From: an uncultured Methanoregula sp.
GTDB lineage: Archaea; Halobacteriota; Methanomicrobia; Methanomicrobiales; Methanospirillaceae
NCBI RefSeq assembly: GCF_963678795.1
Contig: NZ_OY787453.1
Span: forward strand, 992,001 to 1,056,000
Reading direction: 5' to 3'
Length of the DNA: 64,000 nucleotides
In this document: in pieces, positions 17,735 through 26,930 of the stretch
Layout: every line of letters starts with the position of its first letter
Position numbering within the stretch: the stretch's first letter is position 1
Made by a program: the position numbers and the translations under genes
Notes under the pieces: model-generated
What the model was told of the DNA's origin: nothing
Database searches by the model: none
What the model saw: the letters and a program-made list of their open reading frames with translations, nothing else

Positions 17735-18622
17735 ATGAAAGTCCTGCTCGCCGAATACACTTCTGCGCATGACCCTTCCCTTGCGCATGAAGGCAATGCG
17801 ATGCTCCATGTACTGAAAACCAGTTTTGAGCGCTCCGGGTACGAGACGGTTCTCCCCGGCCCCGGTGATTTTACTGCGGAAATTGAACATCTCGCCCCGA
17901 CATGCGATATGGGTCTCGTGGTTGCACCCGACGCGCTCTTGTCCCGGTTTACGATGATCCTCGAGCAGCACACCCACAATCTCGGCTGTGGGTTCATGAC
18001 GATAGCGCTTTGTGCAAACAAGGTGCAGACCGGCAGGATCCTTTCCGGGCACGGGATCTCAGTTCCGGGCGAGCCCGGGCCCGGAAAAAAGGTGTTAAAG
18101 CCGGTGAAAGGGTGCGGGACGCAGGGTGTCCGGCTCTCGGAGACCGCTCCCGGCGAAGGTGAGTTTGCCGAACGGTTTATTGATGGCGAACACTTCTCGG
18201 TGAGTCTTATCCCGAACCGGGTTATTGGGGATGCCTGCCTCTATTTCAAGGGAAATCCCCCGGTGGTGCTTGCCGTGAACCGGCAGCATATTGAAACGGA
18301 TGCGGATGGATCATTTCACTATCTTGGTGGCGAGACACCGGTTCATCCGGCCCGGGAAGATGAGATCATCAGCACTGCAAGGAAAGTTGTCGAAGTCCTC
18401 GGCTGCCAGGGATATTGCGGTGTCGACATGGTGGTTGCCGATAAGGTTTACGTGGTGGATGTCAACCCCAGGATCACGACGAGCCTCGTAGGTATTGCTG
18501 CCTGCATGGACGAGGAGATTGCGGACCTCCTTGTCGCAGCTTCGAAAGGTGAGGGGCCGGAAAAAGTCCATCTCCACGGCGGTGCCCGGTTCGACACGAA
18601 TGGAATGGTAATTCACCTATGA
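17735..18622 (+). CDS. mfnD: Tyramine-L-glutamate ligase (methanofuran biosynthesis)
   Basis: A 295-residue ATP-grasp enzyme. MfnD joins glutamate to tyramine through the gamma-carboxyl, an early step of the cofactor methanofuran. Seen in the sequence: ATP-grasp features KVLKPVKGCGTQGVR, the metal-binding segment GYCGVDMVVADKVYVVDVNPR and the C-terminal NPRITTS motif. The assignment rests on ATP-grasp motifs, length and the next gene, which overlaps by 4 bases (ATGA) and is the methanofuran gene mfnF. The protein is cytosolic. A different ATP-grasp ligase is possible but less likely. Confidence 0.85.
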   Translation: MKVLLAEYTSAHDPSLAHEGNAMLHVLKTSFERSGYETVLPGPGDFTAEIEHLAPTCDMGLVVAPDALLSRFTMILEQHTHNLGCGFMTIALCANKVQTGRILSGHGISVPGEPGPGKKVLKPVKGCGTQGVRLSETAPGEGEFAERFIDGEHFSVSLIPNRVIGDACLYFKGNPPVVLAVNRQHIETDADGSFHYLGGETPVHPAREDEIISTARKVVEVLGCQGYCGVDMVVADKVYVVDVNPRITTSLVGIAACMDEEIADLLVAASKGEGPEKVHLHGGARFDTNGMVIHL

Positions 18623-19569
18623 TCGGGATCGATGTCGGGGGGGCCAACCTCAAGGTGGTTGACGGTGGGGGCGTCCACATCCATTACTGCCCGCTCTGGG
18701 AACAGGCCCCCATCACCGAGCTCCTGCTGCAATACGCCCGGGGCGATCACGACCCGGCTGCGGTAGTGATGAGCGGGGAGCTTGCTGATTGTTTCGAGAA
18801 CAAACTACAGGGGATCTCCTTTATTGTCGACGCGGTCAGGAAGGCATTTCCGGTTGCCCGGTTTTACGGCATGGATGCAGAGTTTCATGACCGGGCTGTT
18901 CCCCAGCTTGCTGCGGCCAATTGGCTTGCCTCTGCAGACTATCTTCGCGGCCGGTACCCGGATGCTATTTTCCTCGATGTCGGGAGTACGACCGCAGATA
19001 TCATCCCGCTCAGCCGGTTTGACGATCTTAAGGGATTGACCGACCTTAAGCGATTGCAGTCGGGATACCTTATCTACACCGGAATGCTCCGCACCAGTGT
19101 TGCAACTCTCCTCCATTCGGTGGAACTTGAAGGAATACCTACTCCTGTAAGCACAGAATACTTTGCCGCAAGTGCCGATGCGCATCTCGTCCTTGGGCAC
19201 ATCTCACCTTCGTTATATACCTGCGATACGCCGGATCGCAAAGAGAAAACTTATGATGCATCCCTTCGCCGGCTTGCCCGTGTTGTGTGTGCTGATCTCG
19301 ATGAGATCGGTACGGGCGGGGCGGTTCAGATTGCAGCCCGGTTCTGGGAGATCCAGCGAAGTATGATATGCGATCAGGTGCGGAAGGTTGCTCTGTTGTC
19401 CGGCACGGATAAGATAGTAACCGCAGGTATCGGGGCGTCTCTTTTTGCCCAGGTGTTTGGGGGAATTGATCTTACCTGCGAACTCGGGCCGGCTGCGGAT
19501 GCCCTGCCGGCATTTGCAGTACGGAACATTGCACAGAATGAGAACATGTTTCAGGGCAGATCCCGATAA
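18619..19569 (+). CDS. mfnF: Methanofuran backbone synthase MfnF (H4MPT-linked C1 pathway protein)
   Basis: A 316-residue protein of the hydantoinase/oxoprolinase-like (ASKHA) fold. The first lines carry the nucleotide-binding-type motif MIGIDVGGANLKVVDGGG; a second phosphate-type loop reads FLDVGSTTADIIPL, and the C-terminal part has GTDKIVTAGIGASLFA. The family was first named as an H4MPT-linked C1 transfer protein and later assigned to MfnF, which couples the aminomethylfuran diphosphate unit to gamma-glutamyltyramine. The overlap with mfnD supports this. The downstream small zinc-ribbon gene begins 12 bases after the stop. Confidence 0.87.
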   Translation: MIGIDVGGANLKVVDGGGVHIHYCPLWEQAPITELLLQYARGDHDPAAVVMSGELADCFENKLQGISFIVDAVRKAFPVARFYGMDAEFHDRAVPQLAAANWLASADYLRGRYPDAIFLDVGSTTADIIPLSRFDDLKGLTDLKRLQSGYLIYTGMLRTSVATLLHSVELEGIPTPVSTEYFAASADAHLVLGHISPSLYTCDTPDRKEKTYDASLRRLARVVCADLDEIGTGGAVQIAARFWEIQRSMICDQVRKVALLSGTDKIVTAGIGASLFAQVFGGIDLTCELGPAADALPAFAVRNIAQNENMFQGRSR

Positions 19570-19581
19570 TCCGGTAGTGCC

Positions 19582-19845
19582 ATGATAGAATCGTGGAAAC
19601 TCAGCCTGATACTGTTTGCCGGTTCGCTCGCCCTGACTGCAGTATTATGGATGGCAGGGATGCCGTTCTTCTTTCTCTTCCTGTTTATCCCGCTTATCCC
19701 TCTTCTCTCCTGTAAAAGAGGGATCCGGCGCTGCTCGGTATGCGGATGGGAAACCACAGGCAGCGAGCGCTTCTGCCCCTTCGATGCAACCCCCCTCGCC
19801 GATTCGGGCAGCGAGGGAAGAGAGGGTAAGGATGGAAAGCGGTAA
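19582..19845 (+). CDS. Small membrane protein with C-terminal zinc ribbon
   Basis: An 87-residue protein starting 12 bases after mfnF, likely in the same operon. Residues 7-27 and 29-43 are two hydrophobic helices. Residues 50-72 hold CSVCGWETTGSERFCPFDAT, a Cys2-Cys-type zinc ribbon, probably cytosolic. The rest is a charged tail. It overlaps the opposite-strand gene 19645-20280 over 201 bases, so one of the two may not be real along its full length. The hydrophobic and Cys patterns favour this frame. Function is unknown. Confidence 0.6.
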   Translation: MIESWKLSLILFAGSLALTAVLWMAGMPFFFLFLFIPLIPLLSCKRGIRRCSVCGWETTGSERFCPFDATPLADSGSEGREGKDGKR

Positions 19846-20280
19846 TCGTATGCCAAAAACATCTTCAACCGGCATTGCCGGCAGCCTGCGGTCCTGGTAA
19901 TTTCTCCAGGTAGTACGCTCAACACAGATCCCCATCGCAGCGATGACCCGTGCAGCCCTGCTGTGCGGCATTATGGTTGCAAGAGTCGTGTAGAGATCGA
20001 TGACGACAGAACCCATCCTGGTACCCGGGTAGTACGGTTCATCGGCATTACTGAGCCGTCCGCAGTTCCGGCAGGTGAAGCGTTTAACCTGGATGATGAT
20101 CGCGTGTTCATGGCCGGCCTCTATCAGTACTGCGAATTTTTTCTGCCGTGTGTCATAACCCTGGACCGGTCCCCCGCAGAACGGGCACTCTGCCAGCCGG
20201 TCAAAGACTACACCATCGAAGGTACTGATAGCTGTCTGGACAATGTCTGTTACCATGGGGGGAATGCGGGGTGGTTGCAT
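19645..20280 (-). CDS. Zinc-ribbon protein of unknown function
   Basis: About 211 residues from ATG 20278-20280; a GTG at 20322 would add 14 residues with a CSRC motif. Two CxxC pairs, ECPFCGGPVQGYDTR and FTCRNCGRLSN, form a zinc ribbon near residues 30-70. The middle part (LYTTLATIMPHSRAARVIAA and MGICVERTTWRNY) looks like a helix-turn-helix and recalls transposase-type zinc-ribbon/HTH proteins, but no catalytic domain follows. The C-terminal tail, rich in Lys and Glu, is antisense to the membrane helices of 19582-19845 and may be fortuitous. The palindrome at 20317-20336 lies at its 5' end. Confidence 0.55.
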   Translation of the reverse strand: MQPPRIPPMVTDIVQTAISTFDGVVFDRLAECPFCGGPVQGYDTRQKKFAVLIEAGHEHAIIIQVKRFTCRNCGRLSNADEPYYPGTRMGSVVIDLYTTLATIMPHSRAARVIAAMGICVERTTWRNYQDRRLPAMPVEDVFGIRLPLSILTLSSLAARIGEGGCIEGAEALAACGFPSAYRAAPDPSFTGEKRDKRDKQEEKEERHPCHP

Positions 20281-20316
20281 AATCTCTTGATCACATCTTG
20301 AACAGCGGTTTTTGTT

Positions 20317-20336
20317 GTGCACTAGTGCTGTGCACT
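20317..20336. repeat. Palindromic element related to the one at 35319
   Basis: GTGCACTAGTGC is followed by TGTGCAC. The core GCACTAGTGC is a perfect 10-base palindrome, and the 12 bases GTGCACTAGTGC are identical to the element at 35320-35331. It lies just upstream of the zinc-ribbon gene read on the minus strand, a suitable place for an operator. Confidence 0.45.
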
Positions 20337-20929
20337 TCCGGACGATATGCGAAACTCTTTAGAAATTCTTCTATAAATACCCCGTTGTCATCATCAAAAC
20401 ACGGATTATTCTCCCGTATCTGGTATTTTTTCATTGGTTTTCCCGGGAATGGGGGCCCTGGCCCTCTCTCTGACGGTGAGGGGGATCCCGCCTCCGATTT
20501 CATCCGACGTGAAACCAGACCCCTTATTCAAACGGCCATAGCACCCCCCGGTCCCAGGTTCTCCCCCTGCCACGACCCGAAACCTGTTTTTCCACGTGAT
20601 CAGCCTTCCATTAACGTCTATTAGCGGCTGTATTTCCGGGCACAGGGATTCACGCCGGAAAAGAGGGCACATCCCTGCGACTTTGTCCTGTAATTTCACC
20701 TGCTTTTTTGCGACTTTGTCCTAACAGGTACCAGGAAATGGGGAAAATAAGCCCTGTACGTTCCCGAATTACCTGCATCCTCTGAATGTGGATCCCTCCA
20801 ACCCGGTTTTCCAGACATCCATTTTTCCTAAAAACCGGTCCCGGTTATTTCTGGAGATCTGCCATAAGACGAACAACTAACCCTTTTTTATTTCATCAGC
20901 ACTAATGCAAAATCATCGGGAAAATCCTC
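20337..20929. other. Intergenic region with a 14-base direct repeat
   Basis: No gene is recognised in about 590 bases. TGCGACTTTGTCCT occurs at 20676-20689 and again at 20709-20722. The surrounding GC-rich segment (20450-20640) has short open frames without family resemblance. The region may be remnant DNA of a mobile element, but no transposase or terminal inverted repeats are seen. The promoter of the chemosensory operon should lie in its last 100 bases (TTTTTTATTTCATC near 20884). Confidence 0.4.
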
Positions 20930-21940
20930 ATGGTCCAGATGCTGCTCTTTTCAATCGGGGAGAATCATTGTGCAATTCCCCTTGCTGATACATCACATGT
21001 GATCCGGATGGTCAGACTGACTCCCTTGGCCCCCACATTTCCCTGGCAGGCCGGGACCATCAACCTTCACGGAGCGATCATCCCGGTCCTGTCGCTCCGG
21101 ACCGCGTTCGGGATTGAATGTTCAAAACCTTCCCTCACCGATATGCTGATCATAGCCCACACGGCAGGAGGCGAGATTGCACTCTGGGTGGATTCAACCG
21201 GCGGAATACAGGACATCCCTTCTGTTTCTGAGAGCACCGAAATTCCCGGAACGGAAGAATCAGAACCCCCGGGTATCCGGAAAACGCCGGACGGGTTGAT
21301 TCTCATCCATGATCTCTCCCGTCTGATTGTCATGAGCACAGATCCCTCCGGTATGATCACCTTCCCTCTGCAACCCGGAACAGAGAAAAAGACCCTTTCT
21401 GACCATGGCAGTAAACCCGCAGATGACCTGACTGCAGACTCTTCGCAAATCGACTCACTTCTCGCTGAACGCGCGAGGAGAATTGCGCAGCCAGAAGATG
21501 CCGCTTCTGAAACCGCAGTCATGGAGGTCCTCAAATTCCGGCTTGCATACCGGGAATATGCGCTTGAGATGCAGTATGTCCGGGAAGTGATCCTGACCGG
21601 CGAGATAACCCCGGTTCCCGGGACACCCGCGTATATCTCCGGCATCTGCGTGGTGCGAGGAGAGATCATATCACTTGTCGACCTGCGGGTCCTCCTTGCG
21701 ATTCCGGAAAAAGGGCTGACCGACCTGAACCGTGTGATCGTTCTGACAAACAAGACATTATCGTTCGGTATTCTTGCGGACCACATTACCGGTATCGGGA
21801 TGATCGAGCTGAACAGGATCGACCGGGAAATTATACCCGCGAGGACCGGGTACGTGAAAGGGATTGCCGAAGGTTCACTGACGGTTCTCGATGCGGCAGC
21901 ATTATTCGCTGATCCCAAAATGGTTATTGAGGATGCATAA
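20930..21940 (+). CDS. Tandem CheW protein
   Basis: A 336-residue coupling protein with two CheW domains. The first (residues 1-135) starts MVQMLLFSIGENHCAIPLAD and has PWQAGTINLHGAIIPVLSLR. A variable linker with Pro/Glu/Ser-rich composition follows (about 135-195). The second (about 200-332) has VLKFRLAYREYALEMQYVRE, YISGICVVRGEIISLVDLR and LAAD-like LADHITGIG. CheW links chemoreceptors to CheA. The double form could bridge two arrays or two CheA/receptor sites. It is the first gene of the chemosensory cluster, 149 bases before the receptor gene. Confidence 0.9.
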   Translation: MVQMLLFSIGENHCAIPLADTSHVIRMVRLTPLAPTFPWQAGTINLHGAIIPVLSLRTAFGIECSKPSLTDMLIIAHTAGGEIALWVDSTGGIQDIPSVSESTEIPGTEESEPPGIRKTPDGLILIHDLSRLIVMSTDPSGMITFPLQPGTEKKTLSDHGSKPADDLTADSSQIDSLLAERARRIAQPEDAASETAVMEVLKFRLAYREYALEMQYVREVILTGEITPVPGTPAYISGICVVRGEIISLVDLRVLLAIPEKGLTDLNRVIVLTNKTLSFGILADHITGIGMIELNRIDREIIPARTGYVKGIAEGSLTVLDAAALFADPKMVIEDA

Positions 21941-22089
21941 CCCGGAGCCTGTGCGGTGTTTCACCTCTACCAGAAAAACGTGCTATCTCCCTCCGGATAC
22001 CGTGCAGAACAGAATCATTACGTTTATGCAACATGCCATCAGTGTATTCAATCAGCAAAAATCATCTGGTTTATTAAAGGAGTCAGGGA

Positions 22090-24477
22090 ATGTTTGAGTT
22101 CTTCTCCAATATGAAAGTCGGGACCAAGATCCTGGTCATCTGCCTGTTTCTCGCTATCATCCCGACACTGTTACTCGGCCTCGTGGCCTATTCCAGTTCG
22201 AGTACGGTGATCAACGAGCAGATCCAGACTCTTCTTGAAACCCAGGTCCAGGACATGAAAGGCTGGACCAACGATGTGTACAAACTTACGCGGAACAAGG
22301 TCAACAGCGATCTCAATGTTGCAAAACAGAACTTCTATGGGAAAGGTACCCCTCAGATTGTCAACAACCAGATGGCGCTAATAGACAGTAAAGGCAACGA
22401 ATATATCGTGAACGACAATTTCGAGATCGTTGACAAGGTCCAGTCGATGGTCGGGGGTGCAGCAACCGTTTTCCAGGTATACAATAACACGTACGCTGCC
22501 CGTATCTCAACGAATGTTCTTGACTCAAACGGGCACCGTGCGGTTGGTACCCACCTGACGGACAATGTGTATGAAGTCGCCGTGCAGAAAGGCGAGACAT
22601 ACTACGGGCGCCGCGACCTGTTTGGGAAAAACTACGTGACTGCGTATGAGCCTATCCGGGATCCCAGCGGCAAGGTTATCGGGGTTCTCTTTGTCGGTAC
22701 AGAGGAAGGCCAGACCCTCGACGTGGTGAAAAAGAGTATCCGCGAGACCGTTGTCGGGACCCACGGGTACATGTACGTGATAGACAGTGCAGGAAACGTG
22801 CTCGTCCACCCGAGTCTTGAAGGACAGAACTGGGCACAAAAGGATTATGTCCAGGAGATGTTCAGGAACAAGGAAGGGGCGGTTCCCCACGAAGTGAACG
22901 GGACACAGGTTATCGATGCGTATACGTATTATGAGCCTCTCGACTGGTACATCGTATCCCGTGCAGAGCTTCCGGATTTCAGCGGACCTATCGATACTAT
23001 CCGGAACACAATCTTTGCCCTTGTCATCGGCTCGATGGCAATCGGTGCCGCCGTTGCGGTACTCTTCGGCCGGTCCATTTCAGGACCCCTGCAACAGGTC
23101 GTCCTGATGATCAAGGAGCTCAGAAACGGGCATCTCTCTGCCCGGCTCAACATCCGGAGGAAAGACGAGATAGGGATCATGTCTGCGACCATGGATGAGT
23201 TTGCCGATGATCTGCAGACCAACGTGGTGGGGGATATCAAGAAGATCGCAAACGGTGAGTATATCGAGAGCTTCTCTGAACCTGTTGATGAACGCGACGA
23301 AATCCGTCCTGCACTCCGGATGATGGTCGACTCTCTCGATCACCTCCATAAGGAGACGATCAAGCTCACGGATGCTGCCCGTGCAGGAGACCTCTCGGTC
23401 AGGGGTGACGAGAAGGCATTCCGTGGCGGGTACCGGATGATTATCGCCGGTTTCAACAAGACGCTTGAGACCATTACGGAACCGGTGAACGAAGCCATGC
23501 GTCTTGCCCGGTTCTACGCATCCGGAGACCTCACTGCCCGGTTTGACGAGAAGATACCGGTTGCCGGTGAATTTGTAGCGTACCGCGACGCGCTCAACAC
23601 CATCGGTATCGAACTCCAGCGCCTGATGAAACTGATCAATGAGGAACTGTATGAAGGGATCTCGGTCCTGTCTTCCGCATCGAGTGAAATCCTGACGATC
23701 ACTACCCAGTTATCAACGGCGAGCTCGCAGACCGCGACAACGGTGAATGTAACTTCTGATACTGTCGAGAGCGTCAGGACCAAGACCGATCTCATCAACG
23801 AGAAGACAAAAGAAGTGTCCGAGAAGGCGATGAATGCCTTCAATGTCTCGATTGACGGCCAGAAATCCGTGCAGGAGATCCTTGACGGTATGAATCATAT
23901 CCAGCGGCAGATGGACATGATCGGGATGAATGTTATCAAGCTCTCGGAACAGAGCCAGGCGATTGGTGAGATCATCGCAACGGTCACCGACATCTCCGAG
24001 CAGTCCAACCTGCTTGCCGTGAATGCATCGATAGAAGCAGCAAAGGCCGGTGATTTCGGCAAAGGCTTTGCTGTCGTCGCCCATGAGATCCACAACCTCG
24101 CCGAACAGTCAAAACAGGCAACTGCCAATATCCGTACAATCCTGACGGATATCCAGCGGGGTGTATCCTCGACGGTGGTCTCGACCGAGCGCGGAACACG
24201 ATCCGTGGCGGATGCGGTCCGGCTTACGAGCGATGCCCAGGGGGCTATTGAAGTTCTTGCACGGTCAACAGCAGAATCATCAAGGCAGGCAATCGAGATT
24301 GCCTCCTCCATTCATGAGCAGGCTGCGGGCATGGACCAGATCTCGCTTGCTATGGAGAACATCCGCGATGCGGCGCAGAAGAACCTTGAAATTACCCGGC
24401 AGGCGGAGAAGACTGCTGAGGACCTGCATGAACTGGGTCTCCGGTTAAAGAAACTCACGGTGCAGTACCATGTGTAA
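22090..24477 (+). CDS. Methyl-accepting chemotaxis protein with Cache sensor
   Basis: A 795-residue chemoreceptor with GGAG upstream of its ATG. Helix 1 is at about residues 13-36, and a periplasmic-side Cache region spans about 40-300 ([39 protein letters not shown]). Helix 2 is at about 308-330, followed by a HAMP at about 330-385 and further HAMP-like repeats to about 530. The signalling hairpin tip is [20 protein letters not shown] then [19 protein letters not shown]. The C-terminus ends QYHV, with no CheR-docking pentapeptide. CheA follows 11 bases downstream. The ligand is unknown; small organic acids are typical for Cache domains. Confidence 0.94.
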   Translation: MFEFFSNMKVGTKILVICLFLAIIPTLLLGLVAYSSSSTVINEQIQTLLETQVQDMKGWTNDVYKLTRNKVNSDLNVAKQNFYGKGTPQIVNNQMALIDSKGNEYIVNDNFEIVDKVQSMVGGAATVFQVYNNTYAARISTNVLDSNGHRAVGTHLTDNVYEVAVQKGETYYGRRDLFGKNYVTAYEPIRDPSGKVIGVLFVGTEEGQTLDVVKKSIRETVVGTHGYMYVIDSAGNVLVHPSLEGQNWAQKDYVQEMFRNKEGAVPHEVNGTQVIDAYTYYEPLDWYIVSRAELPDFSGPIDTIRNTIFALVIGSMAIGAAVAVLFGRSISGPLQQVVLMIKELRNGHLSARLNIRRKDEIGIMSATMDEFADDLQTNVVGDIKKIANGEYIESFSEPVDERDEIRPALRMMVDSLDHLHKETIKLTDAARAGDLSVRGDEKAFRGGYRMIIAGFNKTLETITEPVNEAMRLARFYASGDLTARFDEKIPVAGEFVAYRDALNTIGIELQRLMKLINEELYEGISVLSSASSEILTITTQLSTASSQTATTVNVTSDTVESVRTKTDLINEKTKEVSEKAMNAFNVSIDGQKSVQEILDGMNHIQRQMDMIGMNVIKLSEQSQAIGEIIATVTDISEQSNLLAVNASIEAAKAGDFGKGFAVVAHEIHNLAEQSKQATANIRTILTDIQRGVSSTVVSTERGTRSVADAVRLTSDAQGAIEVLARSTAESSRQAIEIASSIHEQAAGMDQISLAMENIRDAAQKNLEITRQAEKTAEDLHELGLRLKKLTVQYHV

Positions 24478-24488
24478 GCGTACACCCC

Positions 24489-26912
24489 ATGAATGGACCG
24501 GATGCTGAGTTTGAAAAGCGGCTTCTCGCCACCTTCCGCGATGAAGCCGAAGAACATCTCGGCGTGATGGTAGCCCTGCTCCTGGAGCTGGAGAGCGCAG
24601 GCTCTGCAGCGGATCCCGGCGTGATCGAACGGATTTACCGTACAACCCACAGCCTGAAAGGTGCTGCCCGGGCGGTCAGCCAGAAAGAGATCGAATCTGT
24701 CTGCCAGAATCTTGAAAATGTTTTTTCCCGGATGAAAAAAGGGATGTTTGTCCCGGATGCAGAAGCGTTCGATCTCTTCTTTCAGGCAATAAAAATTGTC
24801 CAGGCGCTCCTGGCGGGCAAAAAAACCCCGGACATATCACCTGTAGGGATTGTAACCTCCCTTCGTGCGCTCACCGCAAAAGAGAGTGTCGGGAGCAGTA
24901 CGGCGGCCGGCCGGGAACCGGCTTGCGGGTCCCGGTCTCCTGCCACTCCGCTGCCATTACGTACAGATACCGGGCAACCCCGTAAACCCCAAGAAGTCCT
25001 GCCTCCTGCAGGGACCCCGCAACACCGTACTGACAACCCCCTTCAGAAAAATTCCGGGCAGGAAGTGTTCCTGCCGCCAATAAATGCCGGAATTCCCGCA
25101 CGACCGGCTTCTGATGGCGGAACTGTGCGCATAGCTGCCCACAAGCTTGACCGGCTTATCGTGGGATCGGACGATCTTCTGACTACCCGTCTCTTTATCA
25201 CGCACCGGATGCGTGAACTCGAGGAGATGATCGGACGTTTTTCCCACTGGAAGTGGAACCAGACGCTCATATCCTCCGATCTATACCTTATCCGCGAGAC
25301 CCTGTCCGGTATCCGGCCGACAAATATCCCCCCGGAACTTATCCCTCCTATTCAGCGTCTGGTCGAATTCATGGATTACGACCGCGAGTTCGTCACGCAT
25401 CTCCAGCACGATCTGTCGGCGCATATCCGGGCAACCGAGCGGGACCGGTCGGCACTGGAAGCGAGCACTTCGGAAATTTCAGATCTGATACATGATGCCG
25501 TACTGCTGCCCGTGTCGAGCATACTGACGTCATTTCCCGGGCTGGTCAGGGAATATTCGCGCACTACCGGCAAACAGGTTGAACTTGTCACTGAAGGGGA
25601 CGAGATCGAAGTTGACCGGCGTATCCTCGATGCACTCAAGGACCCGCTTATGCACCTGATCTACAACAGCATCGATCACGGAGTTGAATATCCGGATATC
25701 CGGGCAGCACGGAACAAACCTTCCCGTGGCAGGGTTCTCATCAAGGTCTTTCCCCTGTCAGGAGGAAAGGTCGGTATCGAAGTGAGCGATGACGGGGCCG
25801 GTATCGATGGTAGTGCGATCCGGAAAACTGCAATCCGGACTGGTCTTATCACCGAACGGGAAGAAGCCCGGCTCACGGATGCCGAGGCAGTCTGGCTGAT
25901 CTTCCGCTCCGGGTTGTCGACCAGCCAGAACGTAACGGAAATTTCCGGCAGGGGACTGGGTCTTGCCATCGTCGAGGATACGGTTACCCGTCTCGGGGGG
26001 TATGTGACGGTTTCTTCCGGTATCGGGAAAGGAACCAGTATCATCATGCGGGTCCCGGTGAGGCTGGTGACCTTCCGGGGAATAGTTGTCCGCTCGGGAA
26101 ACCGGATGTATGTACTGCCCATGCAGCAGGTCCGGCAGGTTCTCCGGATCAAGGCAGATACGATTGTGCACCAGGGAAGCCGGCCTGTGCTCTCGCTCCA
26201 GAACGAGACGATCGGCGTAGTACATCTTTCCGAGATCCTCTCAATCCCCCGGCCGGGAGTATCCCCCGGGGGAGACGTACCGGTTTCAATTGTCATAATT
26301 GCCTATGGCGCAGGCCAGGTTGCCTGCATTGTTGACGAGGTTATCAGGGTCCAGGAGATCGTGGTCCGGCCCCTTGGGAACCAGCTCCGCCGCGTGAGAC
26401 GTATTGCCGGCGCCGCGATCCTCGGTGACGGGACGATAGCCCTTGTACTCGATACCCCGGAACTGATCCAGGAGGCCCTGAAGACGGCCGGAACTCCGGC
26501 GCCGGTTGCCCATGCCGATCCATCTGCACCACGTATCCTGGTGGTTGAAGATTCCGTTACATCCCGTACATTCCTGCAGATGATCCTTGAACAGGATGGC
26601 TGCCAGGTCCGTACGGCCACGGATGGTATACAGGCCTTCGGGATGCTCAAAGAGCACCGGTTTGATATGGTTGTATCGGATGTCGATATGCCCCGGATGA
26701 ACGGCTTTACATTAACGGAAAAGATCCGGGCTGACAGCCGGCTGTCCACTCTCCCGGTGATCCTAGTAACGTCCCTTGACTCCCCCGAGGACAAGGAGCA
26801 CGGGCTTGCGATCGGGGCCGATGCTTATGTCATCAAGAGCGGGTTTGAAAAGAACAACCTGCGAACTATTGTAAGAGATCTGCTGAAGAAGACCCGGTCT
26901 CCCGGCCGGTAA
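24489..26912 (+). CDS. cheA: CheA histidine kinase fused to a receiver domain
   Basis: An 807-residue hybrid. The Hpt domain (residues 5-115) has the phosphorylatable H54 in RTTHSLKGAAR. A long Pro/Thr-rich linker covers about 125-205. Dimerisation and HATPase regions run from about 215 to 525, with NSIDHGVE, DDGAGID and SGRGLGLAIVEDTV. A CheW-like domain follows (about 530-665), then a receiver (676-800) with acceptor D731 in SDVDMPRMNGF and Lys in YVIKSG. The CheY-binding P2 domain is not apparent. This layout is as in FrzE or WspE, systems that control functions other than simple swimming. The fused receiver may be the direct phosphate target or a sink. Confidence 0.93.
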   Translation: MNGPDAEFEKRLLATFRDEAEEHLGVMVALLLELESAGSAADPGVIERIYRTTHSLKGAARAVSQKEIESVCQNLENVFSRMKKGMFVPDAEAFDLFFQAIKIVQALLAGKKTPDISPVGIVTSLRALTAKESVGSSTAAGREPACGSRSPATPLPLRTDTGQPRKPQEVLPPAGTPQHRTDNPLQKNSGQEVFLPPINAGIPARPASDGGTVRIAAHKLDRLIVGSDDLLTTRLFITHRMRELEEMIGRFSHWKWNQTLISSDLYLIRETLSGIRPTNIPPELIPPIQRLVEFMDYDREFVTHLQHDLSAHIRATERDRSALEASTSEISDLIHDAVLLPVSSILTSFPGLVREYSRTTGKQVELVTEGDEIEVDRRILDALKDPLMHLIYNSIDHGVEYPDIRAARNKPSRGRVLIKVFPLSGGKVGIEVSDDGAGIDGSAIRKTAIRTGLITEREEARLTDAEAVWLIFRSGLSTSQNVTEISGRGLGLAIVEDTVTRLGGYVTVSSGIGKGTSIIMRVPVRLVTFRGIVVRSGNRMYVLPMQQVRQVLRIKADTIVHQGSRPVLSLQNETIGVVHLSEILSIPRPGVSPGGDVPVSIVIIAYGAGQVACIVDEVIRVQEIVVRPLGNQLRRVRRIAGAAILGDGTIALVLDTPELIQEALKTAGTPAPVAHADPSAPRILVVEDSVTSRTFLQMILEQDGCQVRTATDGIQAFGMLKEHRFDMVVSDVDMPRMNGFTLTEKIRADSRLSTLPVILVTSLDSPEDKEHGLAIGADAYVIKSGFEKNNLRTIVRDLLKKTRSPGR

Positions 26913-26930
26913 CCCGAAGGAAGATACTGA

